The notes under the pieces: model-generated
What the model saw: only the letters and a program-made list of their open reading frames with translations
What the model was told of the DNA's origin: nothing
Database searches by the model: none
Part shown: one piece after another, positions 1 to 7,000 of the stretch
How the letters are laid out: every line of letters begins with the position of its first letter
Position numbering within the stretch: the first letter of the stretch is position 1
Position numbers and translations under genes: made by a program
NCBI GenBank assembly: GCA_016282215.1
Contig: JAEEKC010000009.1
Span: 1 to 7,816, forward strand
Direction of reading: 5' to 3'
Length of the DNA stretch: 7,816 bases
Source of the DNA: Lachnospiraceae bacterium
Lineage (GTDB): Bacteria > Bacillota > Clostridia > Lachnospirales > Lachnospiraceae

Positions 1-9
1 CCATTTGGG

Positions 10-456
10 TCATTTCACGATCTTTTGCTTCTTTCCTTTGATCCCGGCTTTTCTCAGGATTGGCTTATAGGCGCCCAGTTTCTTCTTCGGCACCTTCGCC
101 TTTGCTTTGGCATGAATCCCTTTAAAAGCATTTTTTCCTACGGTCTTCTTTTTCAGCTTCGTCGTCTTGATCACGACCGTCTTTAACTTCTTACAGCCTT
201 TGAAAGCCTCTTTGCCGATCTTTTTGACATTCTTTCCGATGGTGACTTTCTTTAATTTCTTCTTCCACTTGGAAAAAGCCTTCGGACCGATGGCAGTCAC
301 TTTATATGTCACGCCTTTATATTTCACCGTAGCCGGTATGCTCGCGCTGGCCTTTTTCTTTCCATAGGGACTAAGGTAGGTCACCTCGGGTTTCTTCCCT
401 CTCTTTGTAATCTTGTATACGCCTTTTCCCTTCTTGAAAGTCAGCCCAATCCTGCC
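10..456 (-). other. Lysine-rich C-terminal LRR_5-like domain of protein A
   Basis: Residues 1166-1313 contain about 48 Lys, 3 Arg and only 2 acidic residues. The first half (GLTFKKGKGVYKITKRG to KYKGVTYKVTAIG) is beta-rich in pattern. It is followed by LRR_5-like units (IGPKAFSKWKKKLKKVTIG, IGKEAFKGCKKLKTVVI, VGKNAFKGIHAKAKAKVP) and a basic tail ending KKQKIVK. Comparable tails close many Lachnospiraceae surface proteins. Binding to anionic wall polymers or the cell surface is inferred. Confidence 0.8.
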
Positions 457-3400
457 CGGCTGCGCTGCAATCCCGGTTCCCGTAGCAGTTGCATTGGCCG
501 GTACCGTTCCTAATGCATTGCCGGATACCGTACCCGTTTCATTACCGGATACCGTTCCGCTGCCCTGGCCGTTTCCGCCGCCCTGGATGCCATTTCCGGC
601 AGGGATCACTTCTTCCTTCTTATACCCGCATCGTTTGCAGGTATAGGTCATCACGCCCGGTGACGTATCGGTGGGCTGCTTTGTGACCACGCCTCCATCA
701 TAGTCATGTCCAAGGGCAGGGATGGCCTCTCCCGGATATTTGACCTGCCCGCAAAGACAGCAGGTTCCTTCCTCATATCCCGGCTCTGTGCAGGTAGGTT
801 CTTTTTTCTCAAGGACACTTTCTACTTCCTGGTGATCACATTCATAATAATACGCCGTAAAACTGATATCTCCCCTGCAGCCATGCGGTATCACAACATC
901 CGACGATGTTCCTGTCACATAACATCCTCCGTAAGCAGTCCAGTATTCAAAACAGTACCCTTCCAGCTGCGGGTTTTTAATATGAATATCTTCATCATCA
1001 CTTGTATAAGTATCCGGATTGCCGCTGGCGCTGCCACCACCTAAATCATAATAGATCTGATATACTTCCTTATCAAATCTTCCGTTTTTCCAGACCGCCG
1101 TCATGGTATAATCTTCCGTGCTGCCATGCGGTATCACAAGACCCTTCACCAGGTCGCCATTGCTTCCTTTGATCTGCCATCCCAGAAACTCACTGCCCTC
1201 CTTGACCGGATCTGCTATGACAAGATCCGGGTCAGCTTCCGTATAACCTTCCGGATAGGAACCGGAAGGCGCCGATCCGCCGTCCAGATTGTATTTGATC
1301 TTATTGATCTTCGACCAATTTGCTTCGTAGGTTCGGTTTCCGCCCTCAGCGACAATGACTTTCACCTTTTTTTGGGGAACATCTCCGTTGGAACCGGTCC
1401 AGCCTAAGAATTCATAATCGTTCTTCGTCAGATCGATCAGTTCAAAATCCGCATCATGTTCTGTATATTCCTGCGGATTGTTTTTACCGTATGGCTCTCT
1501 GCCCCCGTTATATTTATATTTGATCTCATAATACTTTTCCCAGGTTGCAATAAACCGTTTATCACCGCCGTCTGCACAGTGAATCGTTACCTCTTTTTTC
1601 GGCTCGGTCCACACGCCATCCAGGATCCATCCGCCGAAATGGTAGCCGGTCCGCCAGGGTTCTTTCAGCGTGATATCCGGATCAGCAGGGGTATAGGTAT
1701 TCGGGTTTTCGGAATTCTGTCCGCCTCCCTGCAGGTCATAGCGAATACGGTAAACCATAAGCGCAGCCAATGCATTCGGGTCAGCGTTCACCTTCAGCTG
1801 CGGCGCATTACCATCCTCCCCGGCAGGCGCTTTTTGCAGAGCGGCAGGTCCGCCCTTTGCTTCCCACTCTTCCTGACTGCCCTGGAAATAGATGTTTTCG
1901 AGTCTGTAACACTTTGTAAAAACATTTTCTTCAATCTCGCTTACGCTGCTCGGAATAAAGATGGTTTTTAAATTATAGCATTCATTAAATGCATAATCCC
2001 CAAGCTGCGTGACACTTTCCGGAATGGAAAGCACAGTCAGCCCGGATGCGCCATAAAACGCATTATAATCAATCGTTTCCAGACTATTTGGCAGGCTTAA
2101 GGAAGTCACCGGGCAGCAGAAGAAAACCTGGTCGTCAATCCACCGGATACCATCCGGGATCTCAAGATCCATCAATTTATTACAGTGCTGGAACAGTCCG
2201 AAATCCAGTTTTTTCAGATCCCCCGGCAGTTTTATTTCCGAAAGATCATAACAGTTTGCAAAGGCACTGCTTGCGATTGTTTTGGTATGTTCCGGGAATG
2301 AAAGAGCTGTTAACTGATCACAGTGATAAAACGCATTCGTCATAACCGTCTTAAGGTCGGCAGGCAGACTGCATTCAGTCATGACCGAGCACCACGAAAT
2401 TGCGTAGGATGCAATACTCACAACCCGGTCCGGAATTGTCAGATCGGTCAAGCCGCATTTCTCGAGCGCATAACTTTTTATAGAAACAAGTGCACCCGGA
2501 AGTGTAATGTTTTGCAGTTTTTCACAGCCGGAAAAAAGATATGCGCTTAAGGAAAAGAGGCTGTTTGGCAGATTGATCGTCTCAAGCGCAGTGCAACCCT
2601 GAAATGTTTTTTCACCGATCATATAGGTATTCCCCTTAAATACGACCTGCGTCAGATTCGTGCACCCTGAAAAAGCAGCTGTTCCGATCCCATACAAGGT
2701 TGCCGGCAGCGTTACCTTCGTCAGTGATTCGTTATCCTGAAAAACACCCGGACAAATATAGGTAACACCCTTCGGCACATTAACCTCTTCGCTGGTCCCG
2801 CTATAGGAGATCAGGATACCATCCACGATGGTAAAACCGTCTTTCTCCTGATTCAGCGATCCGGCGACGGCAAACCCGGAAGGAATGACCGGCGAAATCT
2901 GATCCGCGGCCGGCATTGTACTTTCATATTTGATCTCTGTTTTTGAAAAATTTGATCTGGTATCCTCATCACTGAAAGTGATGTTCTCCCAATCTTCCTT
3001 GGTCCCGCCAAAGTAAACCGTCTGTAAATGGTTGTTTGCGTAGTAAGGGATCAGTTTTTTACCGATGGACGTAACCCCTTTTGGTATCTGCAGGGCATAC
3101 AGCTGATTACACTCGCCGCCATTCGTGTCCCTGAACATATACTCTTTCAGCTCTGTTACTTTATCCGGTATCTGCAGGCTCAGAAGACTGGTGCAGCCCA
3201 TAAAACAATATTCACCGATCTTTTCAACGGAAGACGGAAGAGATACGCCAAGCAAGCTGCTGCAGTTAGAAAAGGCGCGGTACTCTATCTCGGTCACGCC
3301 GGAAGGAACCGTCACATAGGTAAGGCTTTTGCAGGAAGTAAATGTGCCGGACTCAATCTTTGTCAGCGCACCGGAAAGCTTTACTGATGACAGATTCTCA

Positions 3401-3951
3401 CATCCGATAAAAGCACTGGGGCCAAGCGTGGTAACCGTATCGGGTAAAACTATCTCTGTCAGTTGCTCACAATGATAAAACGCCTGATATCCGATGGTCT
3501 GAAGAGCGCTCGGCATATTGACAAATGTCAGGGATGAGCAGTTGGAAAAAGCATATTTATCAATCACCTTCACACTGTCCGGCAGCTGAACGCTGACAAG
3601 GGCGGTGCATCTGCTAAATGCATACTGTCCGATCTCAGTGACATTCCCTGTGATCACAACACTTTGAATCGTCGTATTGTCTACGGTCGTTCCATCTACT
3701 TTTTTAACAAAAGCGCTTTTACCGATCTTCGTAACCGTATCCGGCACCACAACCCTGCTGTCTGTGCCGGTATAGGCAGTCAGCACGCCGTCTTCAATGA
3801 CAAAATCGCTGTCTTTTGCAAAAATGCTGTCCTTATTGCCTTGTATCAGCAGCAGAAAAAAGAGCAGTGTCCCCGCGATCAGCCGGACAAGCGCCTGCTG
3901 CAGCATTCTGTTTGATTTATTTCCCGATACAGCTGTCATCTTCTGCTCCAT
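10..3951 (-). CDS. Gene A: secreted BspA-like leucine-rich-repeat surface protein with InlB-type B-repeats and lysine-rich C-terminus
   Basis: Complete protein of 1313 residues, probably a surface adhesin or binding protein; the ligand is unknown. Seen in order: signal peptide (1-45); LRR solenoid 1 (49-343); LRR solenoid 2 (371-701); four B-repeats (735-1034), each with a YxLxGG-type start and a W-x or Y-Y end; Cys/His segment (1038-1118); Gly/Ser/Thr linker (1119-1165); lysine-rich LRR_5-like domain (1166-1313). The start ATG is chosen because AGGGGAG sits 5 bases upstream; Met5 would lie 17 bases from it. The LRRs follow the LRR_5/BspA consensus of about 23 residues (IGxxAFxxCxxLxxVxLPxxVTx). 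Known members of that family, such as Tannerella BspA, bind host matrix proteins; applying this here is inference. No sortase motif, SLH or transmembrane tail is visible. It lies 55 bp downstream of paralogue B and is probably co-transcribed with it. Confidence 0.96.
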   Translation of the reverse strand: MEQKMTAVSGNKSNRMLQQALVRLIAGTLLFFLLLIQGNKDSIFAKDSDFVIEDGVLTAYTGTDSRVVVPDTVTKIGKSAFVKKVDGTTVDNTTIQSVVITGNVTEIGQYAFSRCTALVSVQLPDSVKVIDKYAFSNCSSLTFVNMPSALQTIGYQAFYHCEQLTEIVLPDTVTTLGPSAFIGCENLSSVKLSGALTKIESGTFTSCKSLTYVTVPSGVTEIEYRAFSNCSSLLGVSLPSSVEKIGEYCFMGCTSLLSLQIPDKVTELKEYMFRDTNGGECNQLYALQIPKGVTSIGKKLIPYYANNHLQTVYFGGTKEDWENITFSDEDTRSNFSKTEIKYESTMPAADQISPVIPSGFAVAGSLNQEKDGFTIVDGILISYSGTSEEVNVPKGVTYICPGVFQDNESLTKVTLPATLYGIGTAAFSGCTNLTQVVFKGNTYMIGEKTFQGCTALETINLPNSLFSLSAYLFSGCEKLQNITLPGALVSIKSYALEKCGLTDLTIPDRVVSIASYAISWCSVMTECSLPADLKTVMTNAFYHCDQLTALSFPEHTKTIASSAFANCYDLSEIKLPGDLKKLDFGLFQHCNKLMDLEIPDGIRWIDDQVFFCCPVTSLSLPNSLETIDYNAFYGASGLTVLSIPESVTQLGDYAFNECYNLKTIFIPSSVSEIEENVFTKCYRLENIYFQGSQEEWEAKGGPAALQKAPAGEDGNAPQLKVNADPNALAALMVYRIRYDLQGGGQNSENPNTYTPADPDITLKEPWRTGYHFGGWILDGVWTEPKKEVTIHCADGGDKRFIATWEKYYEIKYKYNGGREPYGKNNPQEYTEHDADFELIDLTKNDYEFLGWTGSNGDVPQKKVKVIVAEGGNRTYEANWSKINKIKYNLDGGSAPSGSYPEGYTEADPDLVIADPVKEGSEFLGWQIKGSNGDLVKGLVIPHGSTEDYTMTAVWKNGRFDKEVYQIYYDLGGGSASGNPDTYTSDDEDIHIKNPQLEGYCFEYWTAYGGCYVTGTSSDVVIPHGCRGDISFTAYYYECDHQEVESVLEKKEPTCTEPGYEEGTCCLCGQVKYPGEAIPALGHDYDGGVVTKQPTDTSPGVMTYTCKRCGYKKEEVIPAGNGIQGGGNGQGSGTVSGNETGTVSGNALGTVPANATATGTGIAAQPGRIGLTFKKGKGVYKITKRGKKPEVTYLSPYGKKKASASIPATVKYKGVTYKVTAIGPKAFSKWKKKLKKVTIGKNVKKIGKEAFKGCKKLKTVVIKTTKLKKKTVGKNAFKGIHAKAKAKVPKKKLGAYKPILRKAGIKGKKQKIVK
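161..207 (-). repeat. 47-bp perfect direct repeat, copy in gene A
   Basis: Positions 161-207 are identical base for base to 4140-4186, an offset of 3979 bp. They are flanked by about 90% identical DNA in the same reading frame. The repeat encodes part of the conserved lysine-rich domain. Confidence 0.95.
487..558 (-). repeat. 24-nt tandem repeat in the linker of gene A (3 copies)
   Basis: Three 8-residue units, GTVSGNET, GTVSGNAL and GTVPANAT (residues 1132-1155), lie inside a Gly/Ser/Thr/Ala-rich linker (1119-1165). The linker joins the Cys-rich segment to the basic C-terminal domain. It is probably a flexible, wall-spanning spacer. Confidence 0.8.
598..840 (-). other. Cys/His-rich double-unit segment of protein A (possible metal-binding module)
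   Basis: Residues 1038-1118 contain C1038-x-H1040, C1054, C1064, C1065, C1067, H1082, C1105 and C1108. Two related units are visible: EPTCTEPGYEEGTCCLCG leading to ALGHDY, then QPTDTSPGVMTYTCKRCG leading to VIPAG. The second unit replaces the first Cys with Asp and has no His. Similar PTCTxxG...CxxCG...ALGHxY units recur in clostridial surface proteins. Zinc binding is inferred from the CxxC pairs and is not shown. Confidence 0.7.
850..1749 (-). repeat. Four InlB-type B-repeats (Listeria-Bacteroides repeats) of protein A
   Basis: Residues 735-1034 hold four units of about 70-75 residues, at roughly 735-804, 809-879, 883-954 and 963-1034. Each starts with a motif like IRYDLQGG or IKYNLDGG. 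It continues with a TYTxxDxDxxLxxP segment and a FxGW-like core, and ends in ATW, ANW, AVW or AYY. The fourth unit contains an RGD tripeptide at 1026-1028. These beta-grasp-like repeats are common spacer or binding modules in Gram-positive surface proteins. Confidence 0.88.
1849..2841 (-). repeat. LRR solenoid 2 of protein A (13 repeats)
   Basis: Residues 371-701. Anchor positions are 404, 427, 450, 473, 496 (Leu), 518 (Ile), 541, 564, 587, 610, 632, 655 and 678. Spacing is 23 except for two 22-residue steps. The opening cap (GFTIVDGILISYSG, then VNVPKGVTYI) mirrors the cap of solenoid 1. The closing motif NIYFQGSQEEWEAKGG mirrors its end, so the two solenoids are separate copies of one kind of module. 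Confidence 0.9.
2923..3807 (-). repeat. LRR solenoid 1 of protein A (9 Phe-anchored repeats)
   Basis: Residues 49-343. Anchor Phe residues fall at 81, 112, 135, 158, 181, 204, 227, 250 and 273, a strict 23-residue (69-nt) period after the first 31-residue step. The block opens with a cap of the form DFVIEDGVLTAYxG followed by VVVPDTVTKIG. It closes with a motif around LQTVYFGGTKEDWENI (309-324), typical of the ends of BspA-like arrays. Most repeats carry Cys three residues after the anchor Phe. Confidence 0.9.
3817..3951 (-). other. Signal peptide of protein A
   Basis: Residues 1-45. A long n-region carries K4, K12, R15 and R23, followed by a hydrophobic core at about 24-37 (LIAGTLLFFLLLI). 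A plausible signal peptidase I site follows SIFA at A45, just before the KDSDF sequence that opens the mature part of both paralogues. The exact cleavage position is inferred. Confidence 0.8.
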
Positions 3952-4006
3952 ATCATCTCCCCTTTTTAATCAATGGTTTATCGGCTCCGAAGTTTTTTAC
4001 TGGTCT
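3952..4006 (-). other. Intergenic region between genes B and A (55 bp)
   Basis: It holds the gene A ribosome binding site and an A-rich stretch. There is no stable stem-loop with a T-tract: the best pairing (TCGG-AG-CCGA) has a two-base loop and no run of T after it. The lack of a terminator and the short gap favour read-through from B into A. Confidence 0.7.
3957..3963 (-). promoter_or_regulatory. Ribosome binding site of gene A
   Basis: The minus strand reads AAAAAGGGGAGATGATATG. AGGGGAG is a strong Shine-Dalgarno match with 5 bases before the ATG at 3951-3949. It decides the start in favour of Met1. Confidence 0.85.
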
Positions 4007-7000
4007 TCAGACAATTATAAGCCCTGCCTTTTTCAGGAATTTTCTATAGGCACTTCGTTTCTTCTTCGGCACCTTAGCCTTTGCTTTTGCATGGATTCCT
4101 TTAAAAGCATTCTTGCCTACGTTTTTCTTTTTCAGCTTTGTCGTCTTGATCACGACCGTCTTTAACTTCTTACAGCCTTTGAAAGCTTCTTTACCGATCT
4201 TTTTGACATTCTTCCCGATGGTCACTTTCTTCAGTTTCTTCTTCCACTTAGAAAAAGCCTTCGGTCCGATGGCGGTTACCCTGTATGTCACGCCTTTATA
4301 TTTCACCGTGGCCGGTATGCTCGCGCCGGCCTTTTTCTTTCCGCAGGGGCGAAGGTAGGTTACCTCGGGTTTCTTCCCTCTCTTCGTGATCTTGTAGACG
4401 CCTTTTCCCTTATTGAAAGTCAAACCGATCTTACCCGGCACTCCCGTCTGCACCGCAATCCCGGATCCTGCTCCGGTTGCATTGGCAGATACCGTTCCCA
4501 CTGCATTGCCCGATACCGTTCCTGCGCCGCCCTGTCCGCTTCCGCTGCTCTGTCCGCTTCCGGCTTGTCCGTTTCCGCCGCCTTGAATGATGGTGCCGGC
4601 CGGGATCACTTCTTCCTTCTTATCCCCGCACCTTGTGCAGGTATAGGTCATCACACCGGCCTCCGTATCCGTGGACTGCTTCGTGACCACTCCGTTATCA
4701 TACCTGTGCCCTAAGGCCGGGATCTCCGCGCCGGGATGGCGGATCTTTTCACAAGCGCAGCAGGTTCCTTCCTCATATCCGGGCTCTGTGCAGGTGGGTT
4801 CTTTTTTCGGAAGCGTCCATTTTTCTTCGTGGTCACACTTCATATAGTAAGCATAAAACTTAAGGTCCCCCCTGCTGCCATGCGGGATCACGGGCTCCCA
4901 TTCCGTTCCCGTTACATATCCTCCCACAACTTCCCAGCCGGCAAAGATATACTCTTCTTTCTGCGGCATGTTGATATGGATATCCGGGTCATTGGTCGAA
5001 TAGCTGTCCGGATTTCCTACGGCCGTGCCGCCATCTAAATTATAGGTGATCTTATAGACGTCCTGATCAAGGCTTCCGCCCTTCCAGACAGCGCTCAACG
5101 TGATATCTTCCGTACTGCCATGAGGGATCACGTAATTTTTCTTCAGATCGGTGCTTTTCTTCGTATACCATCCTAAAAACTCAGTGCCTTCTTTGACGGG
5201 ATCCGGAATGGATAGATCAGGATCAGCCTCCGTATAACTTGACGGATAGGAACCGGAAGGTGCCTTCCCGCCGTCTAAACTCAGTTTAATTTTATGAGTT
5301 CTTGCCCAGTTGGCCTCATATTCCCGGTCGCCGCCCTGCGAAGTAATGACTTTCACGCTTTTCCGGGGAACGGTGCCGTTCGAACCCGTCCAGCCTAAAA
5401 ATGCATATCCCGATCTTGTCGGATTGACCAAAGTAAAATCCGCATCATTTTCCGTATAGGTTTGTTTATTGGAACTGCCGCTGGGCAGGCTGCCCTCGTT
5501 TAATGTATATTTGATCTTATAGATTTTTTCCCAGACAGCTGTATAATGCTTATCACCACCGGCTGCACACTGAATCGTCACCTCTTTTTTCGGATCGGTC
5601 CACTCACCCTTGGAAATCCAACCCAGGAAGTTGCATCCGGATTGATAGGGCTCTTTCAATGTGATATTCGCATCGGCCGGCGTGTAGGTGTCCGGATTAT
5701 TACCGTTCTGAATCCCGCCCTGCAGATCATAACGTATGATATATACTGTCAATGCAGGCATATTCGGATCCGCCTGAAAAGTCACCTTCGGTTTGCTCCC
5801 GTCTGATGCCGCAGGCGCATTTTGCAGTGCCGTCTCGCCGCCCTTGCTCTCCCAGTCTGCCTGCGTTCCCTGATAGTAGATGTTTTTAAGGCTTCTGCAG
5901 TTCTTAAAAAGGTTTTCTCCGATCTTGTCCACTCCGCCCGGAATAAAAACCGTTTCTAATTTCGTGCAGTTTTCAAAGACCTTATCGCCAAGCTCTGTTA
6001 CACTCACCGGGATTGAAATCAGCGTCAGATAATATGCATTGGCAAATGCATTGTTCCCGATCCCTTCCAGACCATTTGACATAGTCAGTTTCATAATGCC
6101 ACTGTTCCTGATCGCCGAGCTTCCGATCCATTTCACGCCGGATGGTATTTCCAGCTCCGTCATTTTTTCACACTGATTGAAGGTGTTAAAATCCAGTTTT
6201 GTCAAATCTTTCGGCAACTGTATACTTGACAGCTTACCGCAATTGGTGAATGTATTCCAGCCGATGATCTTCGTTTTGGAATCTTCCGGAAAGATCACTT
6301 CCTGCAAATTATCGCAGTGATTAAATGCACCGGCCCCAACGACCCTGACATTCGCCGGAACAGTAAAACTTGTCAGCGCGGCGCACTCACGCACAGCCGC
6401 ATTTGCGAAATACAAAACCTGATCCGGCAAAGTCAGCTCTGTCAGCCCGCAAGCGTCAAAAGCAGCTGTGCCGATAACGACAAGGCTCTGGGGAAGTGTA
6501 ATGCTCTGCAGTTTTGTACAATGTGAAAAAACCTCACCTTCCAGTACAACCATGCCCTCCGGCAGATTGACAGACGCAAGACTGCTGCAGTACATAAATG
6601 CTTCTTTGCCGATGTAATAGGTATTCCCTTTGAAATTGACTGATGTCAGATTGATACATGATTTAAAGGCACCTTCTCCGATCCCATACAGAGACGTCGG
6701 CAGTGTCACCTTGGTCAGCTTTTCGTTTCCTTCAAATACACTGGGATTGATATAGGTCACACCATCCGGCACCGTGACCGCTCCGCCTGAGCCGGTATAA
6801 GAAACCAATACACCATCCACTACCGTAAAGCCGTTCGTCCCATTAATATCTTTGGTGCCGATCTTGGCGATGCCGGAAGGAACGTTGATGGAAATCCGAT
6901 CATCAGCCGGCAACACGCTTGTATTATATATAATGTCTGCTTTTGCCAGGGCCTGCCTGGTAATGTCATCGTTTGTGGTAATATTCTTCCACTGCGTTTC

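Larger units (their letters stand above)
4007..4435 (-). other. Lysine-rich C-terminal LRR_5-like domain of protein B
   Basis: Visible residues 1128-1269. Across the 126 residues from the IGLTF region to VPKKK it differs from protein A at only 7 positions, and 52 consecutive residues (VTAIGPKAF to LKKK) are identical. After VPKKK the two diverge: B ends SAYRKFLKKAGLIIV without the basic last residues of A. Confidence 0.8.

Noticed and set aside
1..9. Bases downstream of the gene A stop as part of a terminator
   Set aside because: Only nine bases are available, so no stem-loop or T-tract can be judged.
167..367. Plus-strand frame giving a hydrophobic, Phe-rich short protein, with a near copy at 4113-4358
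   Set aside because: Lysine codons (AAA/AAG) read as Phe and Leu (TTT/CTT) on the other strand, so the hydrophobicity is an artefact of the lysine-rich domain. Its duplication follows from the paralogous genes.
1456..1971. Plus-strand open frame of 171 codons opposite the B-repeats of gene A
   Set aside because: Antisense shadow with no homology that I recognise; the minus-strand domain pattern fully explains this DNA.
3433..3447. LPDTV, resembling a sortase LPXTG motif
   Set aside because: It lies inside an LRR (LPDTVTTLG), not at the C-terminus. The fifth residue is Val, and no hydrophobic stretch or charged tail follows. Similar LPDTV strings in gene B are also in LRRs.
2841..3807. 69-nt periodicity considered as a DNA-level satellite or CRISPR-like array
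   Set aside because: The period is that of 23-residue protein repeats. The DNA units are diverged and the frame is open throughout, with no conserved identical repeat or spacer structure.
3981..3990. TCGG-AG-CCGA pairing between the genes as a terminator
   Set aside because: The stem is four base pairs with a two-base loop, and no T-tract follows on the minus strand.
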